In this document: positions 9,905-18,183 of the stretch, piece by piece
Numbering within the stretch: position 1 is the stretch's first letter
How the letters are laid out: every line of letters begins with the position of its first letter
Source of the DNA: Paenibacillus aquistagni
GTDB lineage: Bacteria; Bacillota; Bacilli; Paenibacillales; Paenibacillaceae
Direction: 5' to 3'
Length of the DNA: 64,000 nt
Assembly (NCBI RefSeq): GCF_900177815.1
Contig: NZ_FXAZ01000011.1
Location: 1 to 64,000, forward strand
Notes under the pieces: model-generated
Databases searched by the model: none
Seen by the model: the letters and a program-made list of their open reading frames with translations, nothing else
Told to the model about the DNA's origin: nothing
Translations under genes and position numbers: made by a program

Positions 9905-10159
9905 TTATTTTGTCACAGGTTGTGGGATTTCTGAAATGCAATCGTAACAAACAATTTTTCCTTTGAAGTATGTAACATTTTCTGCATTGCCGCAGAAGAT
10001 ACAAGCTGGCTCATATTTCTTGAGCATGATGCGCTCGCCGTCTACGTAAATTTCAAGTGCGTCTTTCTCTCCGATGCCTAGTGTGCGGCGTAATTCAATC
10101 GGAATAACGACACGACCAAGCTCGTCAACTTTACGGACGATACCTGTAGATTTCATCAT
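9905..10159 (-). CDS. abrB: Transition state regulator AbrB with cysteine-rich C terminus
   Basis: This 84-residue DNA-binding protein represses stationary-phase genes during growth. Residues 1-50 are the AbrB swapped-hairpin DNA-binding domain (KSTGIVRKVDELGRVVIP, LRRTLGIGEKDALEI), nearly identical to B. subtilis. The C-terminal part differs: CIFC and CYDC, about 16 residues apart, suggest a small zinc ribbon instead of the AbrB_C multimerisation region. Two adjacent ATG codons (10159 and 10156) are both possible. The gene is transcribed against its neighbours and the upstream region carries Spo0A boxes, so repression by Spo0A~P is expected. Residues CIFC/CYDC are seen; metal binding is inferred. 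Confidence 0.93.
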   Translation of the reverse strand: MMKSTGIVRKVDELGRVVIPIELRRTLGIGEKDALEIYVDGERIMLKKYEPACIFCGNAENVTYFKGKIVCYDCISEIPQPVTK

Positions 10160-10199
10160 AAATCATCGCTCTCCTCTTTATAAGCTCAAATATGTCATG

Positions 10200-10210
10200 A
10201 TTCGACAAAA
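10200..10210 (-). promoter_or_regulatory. Spo0A box downstream of the abrB promoter
   Basis: On the minus strand TTTTGTCGAAT is a perfect match to the 0A box (TGTCGAA). It is followed by the partial second box TGACAT. B. subtilis abrB carries almost the same pair (TTTTGTCGAATAATGACGAA) downstream of its promoters, where Spo0A~P binding represses transcription. Confidence 0.85.
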
Positions 10211-10230
10211 TTCTATGTTTGCTGGTATAT

Positions 10231-10259
10231 ATCGTACCAACCATTCCCATATTCGTCAA
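10231..10259 (-). promoter_or_regulatory. Sigma-A promoter of abrB
   Basis: On the minus strand, TTGACG (10254-10259) and TACGAT (10231-10236) are separated by 17 bp, about 70 bp upstream of abrB. The -35 overlaps TGACGAAT, itself a 0A-box-like sequence, which adds to the case for Spo0A control. Confidence 0.75.
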
Positions 10260-10420
10260 CTACTAAAAGTGTACAAATCGGTGCTAATTTATGGTTGTTT
10301 TCATAGAATGTGCTTGTTTTTAGGCATTTTCTGTGCTTTATTCAGGTAAGAACTATCATGTTTGAACAACAGTGGAAGTTTTTATCAAGGATTAATAGCA
10401 AGAATAGCCAGTATATGTTT

Positions 10421-10460
10421 ATTCGACAAAGCTGCCGTTCGTGTCGGAAATTTGTCGAAT
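10421..10460. promoter_or_regulatory. Cluster of three Spo0A boxes between abrB and the HD-domain gene
   Basis: ATTCGACAAA (10421-10430) and TTTGTCGAAT (10451-10460) form a perfect 10-bp inverted repeat, and each arm contains TGTCGAA. A third near-match, TGTCGGAA (10442-10449), sits between them. The cluster is 56 bp before the HD-domain gene and about 260 bp upstream of abrB. No convincing sigma-A promoter for the HD gene is visible around it. The rest of the 356-bp gap holds the abrB promoter and an AT-rich, partly palindromic stretch near 10468-10487. Confidence 0.6.
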
Positions 10461-10515
10461 TGGTAATCGAATATGAACATATATTCAATATTTTTACAAG
10501 GTTAGGAGGGGGATT

Positions 10516-11799
10516 ATGCTTTTAAGGGAAGAGAAGGTGTTTAAAGACCCTATTCATAATTATGTCCATGTGCAAGATCGCACGATATGGGACCTCATTA
10601 ATACGAGGGAATTCCAGCGGCTTCGGCGCATTCGCCAGCTAGGAACGTCGTATTTAACGTTCCATGGGGCTGAGCACAGCCGCTTCTCTCATTCACTTGG
10701 CGTCTATGAGATTACAAGGCGGATTATCTCTCAGTTCGAGCGTCATCATCTGGAGGAATGGGCAGTGGAGGATCGCCTTGTTGCTCTTTGCGCAGCATTG
10801 CTTCACGATGTGGGGCATGGTCCTTTCTCCCATTCTATAGAGGATGCTTTTCAAGTTCATCATGAGGATTGGACCTGCCGCATCCTATTAGAAGACACCC
10901 ATATTCGGGCAGTGCTGGAACAAGTCAGTCCTGATTTCCCAGAACAGGTGGCTTCAGTCATTCAGAAGACGCATCCGCATCCCATTGTCGTCAACTTGGT
11001 ATCAGGACCTCTCGATGCTGACAGGATGGATTATTTGCTAAGAGACGCGTATTATACAGGCGTTCATTACGGGACGTTCGATCTTGATCGCATTCTTCGG
11101 GTGCTTAGGCCTTATCAAGGGCGAGTTGTTGTCAAAGAAAGTGGCATGCATGCGGTAGAGCACTATTTAATGAGCCGTTATCAAATGTATTGGCAAGTCT
11201 ATTTTCATCCTGTGACAAGGAGCTCTGAGCTGCTGCTTCGCTTTATCTTCCAGCGAGCGAAGGAACTTTATGAGAGCGGATACCGCTTTCGTTATTTTCT
11301 GCCGCCGTTAGAGGCATTGTTTGAGAATCGCATGGATGCTTTAAGCTATATTCAGTTGGATGAAGCTTTTGTCCAGACGATGTTTATGCAGTGGATGAAT
11401 GAAGAGGACAGTCGATTAGCTGAGCTGTGCCAGCGGTTTATGGAACGCAGGCTTTATAAATATGTTGAGGTGGATTATTTGGACGAGGAGCGCATGGAGT
11501 ATCTTCGCAGACAATGGATCAATGCCGGACTTGATCCTTCGTATGATCTATGGTTTGATGTGCCGACGGATATGCCGTATGATGTGTATCGTGCAGGGGA
11601 CAAGCCAACCCTTCAGCATATTATGCTGCTAAGCGATTACCAGCAGGAACTGGTGGAGTTATCTAAGAAGTCAGACATCGTGCGTTCGATCAGCGGACTT
11701 CATCGAGGGAAGCATTATATTTACTTTCCGATGGACAAGGTGAAGCAAGTCATGCCTGTACTCTCAAAGGAGACGTGCCATCTCTTAAAGTTGACATAA
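10516..11799 (+). CDS. HD-domain phosphohydrolase (YwfO family)
   Basis: This 427-residue protein is a dGTPase-like HD superfamily phosphohydrolase resembling B. subtilis YwfO. The metal-binding signature is visible: HSRFSHSLG near residues 54-62, LLHDVGHGPFSHS with the His97-Asp98 pair, and GPLDADRMDYLLRDAYYTG near residue 167. Such enzymes hydrolyse dNTPs or other nucleotides; the substrate is not evident here. TTAGGAGGGGG gives a strong ribosome binding site 5-6 nt before the ATG. In B. subtilis metS, not an HD gene, occupies the slot between abrB and tatD. The upstream Spo0A boxes raise the possibility of sporulation-linked control. Confidence 0.88.
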   Translation: MLLREEKVFKDPIHNYVHVQDRTIWDLINTREFQRLRRIRQLGTSYLTFHGAEHSRFSHSLGVYEITRRIISQFERHHLEEWAVEDRLVALCAALLHDVGHGPFSHSIEDAFQVHHEDWTCRILLEDTHIRAVLEQVSPDFPEQVASVIQKTHPHPIVVNLVSGPLDADRMDYLLRDAYYTGVHYGTFDLDRILRVLRPYQGRVVVKESGMHAVEHYLMSRYQMYWQVYFHPVTRSSELLLRFIFQRAKELYESGYRFRYFLPPLEALFENRMDALSYIQLDEAFVQTMFMQWMNEEDSRLAELCQRFMERRLYKYVEVDYLDEERMEYLRRQWINAGLDPSYDLWFDVPTDMPYDVYRAGDKPTLQHIMLLSDYQQELVELSKKSDIVRSISGLHRGKHYIYFPMDKVKQVMPVLSKETCHLLKLT

Positions 11800-11837
11800 A
11801 GAAGAGCAACCAGGAATTCTCAAGGAGTGAATAAAGA

Positions 11838-12605
11838 ATGATTTTTGATACTCATACTCATCTTGATAATGAAGCATTTGATGAAGATCGTGATGAGGTA
11901 ATTGCACGAGCAGTGGAAGAAGGCGTCAGCCGGATGGTGAATATCGGCTTTAATCGCGAGACGATCCCGACGACGATGGCATTGGCCGAGAAGTACCCTT
12001 TTATTTATGCCGCAGTAGGGTGGCACCCTGTGGATGCAATCACCATGGAAAAGGGAGATATCGATTGGATTGCAAAGCTTACGGAGCATGAGAAGGTAGT
12101 TGCTATCGGCGAGATTGGGCTTGACTATCATTGGGACACATCTCCCAAGGATGTGCAGCAGCGCGTATTCCGTGAGCAGATCGGGCTAGCCCGCGAGCTT
12201 AATATGCCGATTATTATTCATAATCGGGAAGCCCATGAGGATATTGTCCGGATTCTGCGCGAGGAGAATGCGAAGGAAGTGGGCGGGATTATGCATGCCT
12301 TCTCTGGGAGCTGGGAGACCGCAAAGATGTGCTTGGATATGGGATTCTATATTTCTTTTGGGGGACCGGTAACGTTTAAGAACGCGAAGCAGCCAAAAGA
12401 GGTGCTGAAGCAGGTGCCAATGGACCGTTTGCTCGTTGAGACGGATTCCCCTTATCTGACACCTCATCCATTCCGAGGCAAGCGCAATGAATCCTCATAT
12501 GTGCGTCTTGTTGCAGAGATGGGAGCTGGATTAAAAGACATGGATTTTGAAGAATTTTGCAAAATTACGACGTCGAATGCACTTACATGTTTTGACATAC
12601 GATGA
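11838..12605 (+). CDS. tatD: TatD family metal-dependent hydrolase
   Basis: This 255-residue TIM-barrel hydrolase has DTHTHLD at residues 4-10, the metal-ligand glutamate in IGEIGLDYHWD near residue 93, PIIIHNREAHED near residue 127, HAFSGS near residue 153, and ETDSPYL near residue 202. TatD enzymes act as Mg-dependent 3'-5' nucleases. The ATG follows AAGGAG by about 10 nt. It corresponds to B. subtilis yabD. It lies 38 nt after the HD-domain gene, so the two are probably co-transcribed. Confidence 0.94.
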   Translation: MIFDTHTHLDNEAFDEDRDEVIARAVEEGVSRMVNIGFNRETIPTTMALAEKYPFIYAAVGWHPVDAITMEKGDIDWIAKLTEHEKVVAIGEIGLDYHWDTSPKDVQQRVFREQIGLARELNMPIIIHNREAHEDIVRILREENAKEVGGIMHAFSGSWETAKMCLDMGFYISFGGPVTFKNAKQPKEVLKQVPMDRLLVETDSPYLTPHPFRGKRNESSYVRLVAEMGAGLKDMDFEEFCKITTSNALTCFDIR

Positions 12606-12727
12606 AAAACAGAGAAAAAGGCATGAAATTTTAAACTACAGCGATAATTAAATGAGTTTTATTTATGAAATGGTAAATTTCAGCTTTATTTTGGATGTTT
12701 TTCATGAATAACGGTTTTGCGGAAGTC

Positions 12728-12757
12728 TTTACAACTTTGTCATAAACACGATATGAT
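12728..12757 (+). promoter_or_regulatory. Sigma-A promoter for the c-di-AMP riboswitch/yabE transcript
   Basis: TTTACA and TATGAT are separated by 18 bp, about 50 bp upstream of the riboswitch. The stretch 12606-12727 before it holds only AT-rich sequence with weak dyads. Confidence 0.7.
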
Positions 12758-12804
12758 TTCTCTCAGAAGTTCGAATGAACTTGAATATTGTTCCAACGAA
12801 CCAG

Positions 12805-13000
12805 TAACGCTGAATCTTCTAGTTCATAGAAGAGCGGGGGAACCAACAGCTAATCTGCGAGTGCCGCGCAGACAGCGGAGTGTATCCTTGGGGTGAATTA
12901 CGAACGATCGAGCCATGAGCCGGTCCGTTCGGATAGGGCGACTCTCAGTCCCGAATCCGACAGCTAACCTCGCAAGCGTATGGAGAGAGGTCCTCGTGTA
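12805..13000 (+). promoter_or_regulatory. ydaO-yuaA (cyclic di-AMP) riboswitch
   Basis: The conserved aptamer blocks occur in order: CGCTGAATC, GCGGGGGAACCAA, TTGGGGTGAATT, TAGGGCGACTCTCAGTCCCG, then AATCCGACAGCTAACCTCG and AAGCGTATGGAGAGAGG. This is the ydaO/yuaA class that senses cyclic di-AMP and, in known members, turns expression off when bound. A strong terminator follows at 13036-13085, and the gene downstream is a YabE-type cell-wall protein, a common target of this class. Boundaries are approximate. Confidence 0.95.
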
Positions 13001-13035
13001 GAGTCCTGAACATTGGAGTTTTGTTTGGGTCTAAG

Positions 13036-13085
13036 AAAGAAGCCACGAAAGAGATCCCTCTTGCGGTAGGCTTCTTTGTGTTTTT
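13036..13085 (+). terminator. Terminator in the riboswitch expression platform
   Basis: The stem AAAGAAGCC / GGCTTCTTT with a long loop is followed by GTGTTTTT. It lies just 3' of the c-di-AMP aptamer and 210 nt before yabE, so it is the likely off-state terminator. The stretch 13086-13295 between it and the gene contains no further element I recognise. Confidence 0.85.
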
Positions 13086-13295
13086 ACGGCTTACGATCCT
13101 TGCATCCATGTGACGAGCATAATGGTTACAATGTGTTCATAGGTTGTAAGAACAGGGGGTGGCAGCAAGCAACTGGCGTTGGGGTGAAGAAGAGCATTGG
13201 GCACAGCGCTCGTTTTTCACTAAAATACTTAATAGTCGCGTCAGATGTATCATGCATAACTCTCGACGGCGGGACTATGTAAGGAGGACCGAGAA

Positions 13296-14432
13296 ATGGG
13301 AAACCTCGTGAATAACGAACCCCATGATCCCCGATCATCCAGCAAGTCACTCGCATTAAAGTGGAAGCATGAAAATGTGCGTGTTGTTTCAGTGATTGTT
13401 GTTGTTGCTATAGCCATTACGCTTGTTAGTGTGCTGGTTGGATTTAGTTATCAAAAGAAGACGGTCGCTCTGTTCATTGATGGACAAGAGAACACGATAG
13501 AGACACGCAAGGCCACGCTTCGCGATGTTTTGGATGAGCATGCGATAGCATTAGGGGCACATGATAAAGTATCCACCTCGTTGGATACCGAGCTAGAAGA
13601 TGGTGTATCGGTAAGCATTAAGCGTGCGAAGCCGGTGCAGGTCACAGTAGATGGCAAGACCAATACGTTGTATACCACCGAAGATCATGTATCTGAGGCT
13701 CTAAAGGGATTCAACGTGACTGTAAATGAATTGGATAAGATCTTCCCAGACGCAAGCACTGCCATCTCCAATGAAATGGAGATCAAGGTGGTCCGCATTA
13801 CAAAAGATGTGGAGAAGCGTGAGATCAAGGTTCCTTTCCAAGTCGTCAAGCAGGCGAATGGGGATATGCTGAAAGGAACGACCAAGGTTGTCCAGCAGGG
13901 GCAAGAAGGAACAATTATTCAGAATATCGAGAATACGTATCAAGATGGCAAGCTGGTGCATTCTGAGCTCGTAGAGAAGAAGGTTCAAGCCAAGACTGTC
14001 AATAAGATTGTTGCTTACGGGACGAAGAAGAAGCCTGAGGTTCAAGTATTGTCTGCGACACCATCTTCCAAGAAGAGTGCTGCATCAGGCAGTGTGTTGA
14101 AAAATGGCATTAATTTTAAATACAAGCAAAAGCTTACGAACGTGCAGCTTACTGCGTATACGGAGGAAGCGGGTTCTCCTGGTGCAAAGACGGCATCTGG
14201 AACGAAGGTAACCGAAGGACGCACGATCGCGGTTGACCCTGATGTGGTTCCGCTTGGCTGGTGGGTATATATCGAAGGCTACGGTTTCTACCGTGCAGAG
14301 GATACAGGTGGAGCCGTTAAAGGCAAGATCATGGATATCTACTTCGATAATTCAAGCCAAGTGAAGCGCTTTGGACGCAAGAAGGGCAATACTGTATATG
14401 TGATCGGCCCAGTGAAGCCTGAGGCAAACTAA
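13296..14432 (+). CDS. yabE: YabE-type cell wall-binding protein (DUF348-G5-3D)
   Basis: This 378-residue membrane-anchored protein has a cytoplasmic N terminus, one transmembrane segment (about residues 30-51), two DUF348 repeats (about 58-100 and 115-160), a G5 domain (about 165-245), a Ser/Ala/Lys linker, and a C-terminal 3D domain (about 300-376). The 3D domain shows LTAYTEEAGSPG, VPLGWWVYIEGYG and the Asp residues of AEDTGG and MDIYF. Such proteins resemble resuscitation-promoting factors and MltA-type lytic transglycosylases that remodel peptidoglycan. AAGGAGG precedes the ATG. Control by the upstream c-di-AMP riboswitch links it to cell-wall and osmotic signalling. Confidence 0.93.
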   Translation: MGNLVNNEPHDPRSSSKSLALKWKHENVRVVSVIVVVAIAITLVSVLVGFSYQKKTVALFIDGQENTIETRKATLRDVLDEHAIALGAHDKVSTSLDTELEDGVSVSIKRAKPVQVTVDGKTNTLYTTEDHVSEALKGFNVTVNELDKIFPDASTAISNEMEIKVVRITKDVEKREIKVPFQVVKQANGDMLKGTTKVVQQGQEGTIIQNIENTYQDGKLVHSELVEKKVQAKTVNKIVAYGTKKKPEVQVLSATPSSKKSAASGSVLKNGINFKYKQKLTNVQLTAYTEEAGSPGAKTASGTKVTEGRTIAVDPDVVPLGWWVYIEGYGFYRAEDTGGAVKGKIMDIYFDNSSQVKRFGRKKGNTVYVIGPVKPEAN

Positions 14433-14513
14433 CAGGCTTGACGCGGCGGATAAGCACGTAGATCATCGCTGTGTTTTTATGATATAGTAATCCATAATCA
14501 ATTATGTCATGCT

Positions 14514-14548
14514 AAGAAGAGGGGAAGCCCTCTTCTTTTGTATTTTAT
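14514..14548 (+). terminator. Intrinsic terminator after yabE
   Basis: The 10-bp stem AAGAAGAGGG / CCCTCTTCTT with a 4-nt loop is followed by TTGTATTTT. It lies between yabE and rnmV. Confidence 0.88.
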
Positions 14549-14576
14549 TTGTAAAGTTAAGAAAGGAGCGGTTCTA

Positions 14577-15140
14577 TTGATCCGCGAAGTAATTGTCGTC
14601 GAGGGAAGAGACGATACGGTTGCGATAAAACGAGCAGTGGAGGCAGACACCATTGAGACGGGTGGCTCTGCACTGAATGAAATGACTTTTAAGCGAATCG
14701 CGTTGGCGCAGGAGCGTCGAGGCGTCATTATATTTACCGATCCTGATTTTGCAGGAGAGCGCATTCGTAAGGCTGTCGCTCAGAGAGTGCCCGGCTGTAA
14801 ACATGCGTTTATAACAAAGAAGGAGGCACTGGCTAAAGGAGATATCGGCGTGGAGAACGCCTCGCCTGAGGCGATACGGCATGCCCTCGCCAATGTACGC
14901 TCGGAGATGCCCTCTCCAGACGGACAGCCTCTTACTTGGAATGATCTTATGGACGCAGGGCTAGCGGCTCATACAGGCTCATCAGAGCGCCGTATGAAGC
15001 TTGGAGAAATATTAGGGATCGGTTATTGCAATGCAAAGCAGTTCTTGAAGCGCTGCACCGCTTTTCAAATCAGCCGTGAGGAATTTGAGCAGGCGCTGCG
15101 TGAACTCAATATGCAGCATACGCCTAATGAAGATGATTAA
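14577..15140 (+). CDS. rnmV: Ribonuclease M5
   Basis: This 187-residue TOPRIM endonuclease matures 5S rRNA precursors. The TOPRIM signature IVVEGRDDTVAIKRA lies at the N terminus, with the second acidic motif FTDPDFAGERIR near residue 58. The length agrees with B. subtilis RNase M5. The start is TTG at 14577, because AAAGGAG ends 8 nt upstream and the product begins as in homologues; the upstream in-frame ATG lies on the preceding terminator. rsmA follows, as in B. subtilis. Confidence 0.94.
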   Translation: MIREVIVVEGRDDTVAIKRAVEADTIETGGSALNEMTFKRIALAQERRGVIIFTDPDFAGERIRKAVAQRVPGCKHAFITKKEALAKGDIGVENASPEAIRHALANVRSEMPSPDGQPLTWNDLMDAGLAAHTGSSERRMKLGEILGIGYCNAKQFLKRCTAFQISREEFEQALRELNMQHTPNEDD

Positions 15141-15174
15141 TCGCTAGACATTACGTAAAAGCTGTACGATGTGA

Positions 15175-16107
<933 letters not shown>

Positions 16108-16147
16108 GCATATGAAAACGGGTTCCAATTGATTTTGAAGAATAACG

Positions 16148-16176
16148 CACCAAAACCGACTCCTGCCCATAGGATA
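16148..16176 (+). promoter_or_regulatory. Sigma-K-like promoter of yabG
   Basis: CACC (16148-16151) and CATAGGATA (16168-16176) are separated by 16 bp. The -10 matches the sigma-K consensus CATAnnnTA completely and the -35 carries the required AC. B. subtilis yabG is sigma-K dependent. Confidence 0.72.
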
Positions 16177-16196
16177 ATCGAGAGGTGATAGAGCCT

Positions 16197-17105
16197 ATGA
16201 AGTCAGGAGATTTGGTCGTTCGCAAATCGTATGGTGGGGACATAACGTTCCGAATTGAAGGCATATACAACGACATGAGCTTGCTGAAGGGAGTAGACTA
16301 TCGGCTTATTGCCGATGCCCCTTTAGAGGACTTGGTGAGCGCTTCAGACACCACCGTAAGGCGCCGCACACGCCAGGCTCAGATCAAGATGATTCAATCC
16401 GTAGAAGCCTTGGAGCTTGATCGCCGGCGCCAAAAAGAAAAAAGGCCTATGGAAGATGTGTTCCAGGGAACACAAAACGGATCGGTAAATCCCCAGGTTT
16501 CATATTTTGAAGTACCGGGAAAGGTGCTGCATTTAGACGGGGACCCCAATTATCTGCAGAAGAGCATGGCATTGTACCGCCAGCTTCGAGTTCCAGCCGA
16601 GGGGCATTATATACAGGAGAGCTCGATGGCAGAGGCTGTCTATCGTCTTCTTCCGCAAACAAGGCCTGATATTGTGGTAATCACAGGACATGATGGAGTG
16701 CTAAAACATATCAAGCACCGGGATCTGTACAGCCTGCAGAGCTACAAGAACTCTCAAAACTTTGTGAATGCCGTCAAGAACGCAAGACAATACGAGAAGC
16801 ATCTCGACATGCTTACGGTAATTGCAGGCGCCTGCCAGTCTCATTTTGAGGCGCTGATCGGTGCCGGAGCCAACTTTGCAAGCAGTCCAGGACGGATTAT
16901 GATCCATGCGCTGGATCCGGTCTATGTGGCTGCTAAGGCGTCTTATACCTCGATTCGAGACACGGTGAATATCGCGGATATCGCGCCTCATACAATGACG
17001 GGAACAGAAGGTTTGGGCGGTGTTGAAACGAGAGGAAGCTTCCGGGTAGGCATGCCAAAATGGAAGGATCTGTCCACGCTTCAGGTGACACCTTCCATCG
17101 TTTAA
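16197..17105 (+). CDS. yabG: Sporulation-specific protease YabG
   Basis: This 302-residue cysteine-type protease processes spore coat proteins such as SpoIVA in the mother cell. The N-terminal GDLVVRKSYGGDITFRI matches YabG, and conserved stretches include LHLDGDPNYLQKSM, VVITGHDG near residue 160 and AGACQSHFEALI near residue 213. AGAGGTGAT gives a 7-nt spacing to ATG 16197; the in-frame GTG at 16185 overlaps this site. The sigma-K-like promoter directly upstream fits late mother-cell expression. Confidence 0.94.
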   Translation: MKSGDLVVRKSYGGDITFRIEGIYNDMSLLKGVDYRLIADAPLEDLVSASDTTVRRRTRQAQIKMIQSVEALELDRRRQKEKRPMEDVFQGTQNGSVNPQVSYFEVPGKVLHLDGDPNYLQKSMALYRQLRVPAEGHYIQESSMAEAVYRLLPQTRPDIVVITGHDGVLKHIKHRDLYSLQSYKNSQNFVNAVKNARQYEKHLDMLTVIAGACQSHFEALIGAGANFASSPGRIMIHALDPVYVAAKASYTSIRDTVNIADIAPHTMTGTEGLGGVETRGSFRVGMPKWKDLSTLQVTPSIV

Positions 17106-17167
17106 TCAAAAAAATGCATAAAATACGGGATAATTGCACATTCTACAACGTTATATAAAAAATCTTA

Positions 17168-17239
17168 TTGACATGTTTTATTGTTGATTGTTATAATAAT
17201 TTATTTAATTTGACATTACCACCTCATTTGTTTTATAAT
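17168..17239 (+). promoter_or_regulatory. Tandem consensus sigma-A promoters of veg
   Basis: Two consensus promoters lie in series: TTGACA (17168-17173) and TATAAT (17192-17197), then TTGACA (17210-17215) and TATAAT (17234-17239). Both have 18-bp spacers. B. subtilis veg is likewise driven by strong tandem promoters. Confidence 0.85.
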
Positions 17240-17265
17240 GGACAAGGAAAGAGGTGGTAGTTGTA

Positions 17266-17541
17266 ATGGCAAAAAACACTTTGCTGGAAATTCGTCGTAG
17301 TCTAGAAGCTCATGTCGGCCAGAAGATTCTGCTTCGAGCCAATGGCGGCCGCCGTAAGATGGTTGAACGTTCAGGTGTGTTGGAAGAAACCTACCCTTCT
17401 GTATTCATTGTAAAGTTAGATCAGGAGCAGAATGCTTTCAAGCGTGTCTCCTACAGCTATGCAGATATATTAACAGACGCGGTTCAAGTATCGGTCTGTG
17501 ATGATAACGGCGAGATGAAGCTTGATTTCATCCGTAGTTGA
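17266..17541 (+). CDS. veg: Veg protein
   Basis: This 91-residue protein stimulates biofilm matrix gene expression in B. subtilis, by an incompletely known route. The core [25 protein letters not shown] and [11 protein letters not shown] is almost identical to B. subtilis Veg. The ATG at 17266 has GAGGTGG about 8 nt upstream. Two perfect-consensus promoters predict very high vegetative expression. It is monocistronic, with a terminator at 17553. Confidence 0.95.
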   Translation: MAKNTLLEIRRSLEAHVGQKILLRANGGRRKMVERSGVLEETYPSVFIVKLDQEQNAFKRVSYSYADILTDAVQVSVCDDNGEMKLDFIRS

Positions 17542-17552
17542 TCTCATTTACG

Positions 17553-17581
17553 AAGCAGCCTAGAGGCTGCTTTTTGTTTTT
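17553..17581 (+). terminator. Intrinsic terminator of veg
   Basis: The stem AGCAGCC / GGCTGCT with a 4-nt loop is followed by TTTTGTTTTT. Confidence 0.92.
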
Positions 17582-17648
17582 GTCTCCAATGTTCAGGCTG
17601 CCAATTGATTTTTACCTGACCTAATGACAAAGGCCCTTATGCCCTTCA

Positions 17649-17679
17649 TGCATAGCTTATGGCTCAGCGGCACAATCTA
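17649..17679 (+). promoter_or_regulatory. Sigma-G-like promoter of sspF
   Basis: TGCATA (17649-17654) and CAATCTA (17673-17679) are 18 bp apart. They match the sigma-G consensus (TGAATA, CATACTA) at 5 of 6 and 5 of 7 positions. SASP genes are transcribed by sigma G. Confidence 0.55.
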
Positions 17680-17747
17680 ATCATGAGCATTATCTTTACT
17701 TTGCGTTAAGGCTCATCTAATTTCAGCGCATGAGGAGGCATAAGACG

Positions 17748-17936
17748 ATGGGAAGACGCAGACGCAGTGTGATGTCAGAAGAGCTCAAATATGAGCTTGC
17801 CAAGGAGCTGGGCTTCTATGATACGGTCCAAAAGGAAGGCTGGGGCTCGATAAGCACCAAGGATGCAGGCAACATGGTCAAAAGAGCGATTCAAATGGCT
17901 GAGCAGGCCGCGGCAAACAAGTCCTCATTCAAATGA
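17748..17936 (+). CDS. sspF: Small acid-soluble spore protein, alpha/beta type (SspF)
   Basis: This 62-residue DNA-binding protein coats forespore DNA. The [16 protein letters not shown] stretch, [17 protein letters not shown], and the MGRRRR N terminus match SspF. The ATG at 17748 has GAGGAGG with 9-nt spacing. The position between veg and ispE is the same as in B. subtilis. It has its own candidate sigma-G promoter and terminator. Confidence 0.94.
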   Translation: MGRRRRSVMSEELKYELAKELGFYDTVQKEGWGSISTKDAGNMVKRAIQMAEQAAANKSSFK

Positions 17937-17956
17937 ACATGATTTTAGGTTAAATG

Positions 17957-18001
17957 AAAGCAGACCCATTCGTCGTTCGTGATGATGAGGTTTGCTTTTT
18001 C
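17957..18001 (+). terminator. Intrinsic terminator of sspF
   Basis: The stem AAAGCAGACC / GGTTTGCTTT (one G-T pair) has a 22-nt loop and runs into TTTTT. Confidence 0.75.
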
Positions 18002-18114
18002 TATTCGCACTCGAATAGATCCGATGGGAATAGGCAATAGCTGTTGTTAACCATAAGGAGATATCGCCAGTTTGCACGTCCCTTTTTAGGGCTTGCATCG
18101 TCTGGTATCGCCCC

Positions 18115-18143
18115 ATGACTTGCAGGAAAGAGTCTGTTATAAT
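18115..18143 (+). promoter_or_regulatory. Sigma-A promoter of ispE
   Basis: ATGACT and a perfect TATAAT are separated by 17 bp, about 40 bp upstream of the ispE start. Confidence 0.6.
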
Positions 18144-18183
18144 AACGGAAGCGATTCGTAGGGTAAAGAAGGGTGAAATGCCA

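Noticed and set aside
10310-10525. Small plus-strand open frame between abrB and the HD-domain gene
   Set aside because: Overlaps the abrB regulatory region and Spo0A boxes and has no ribosome binding site.
13076-13282. Small open frame between the c-di-AMP riboswitch and yabE
   Set aside because: Begins in the terminator tail, lacks a Shine-Dalgarno and shows no familiar sequence.
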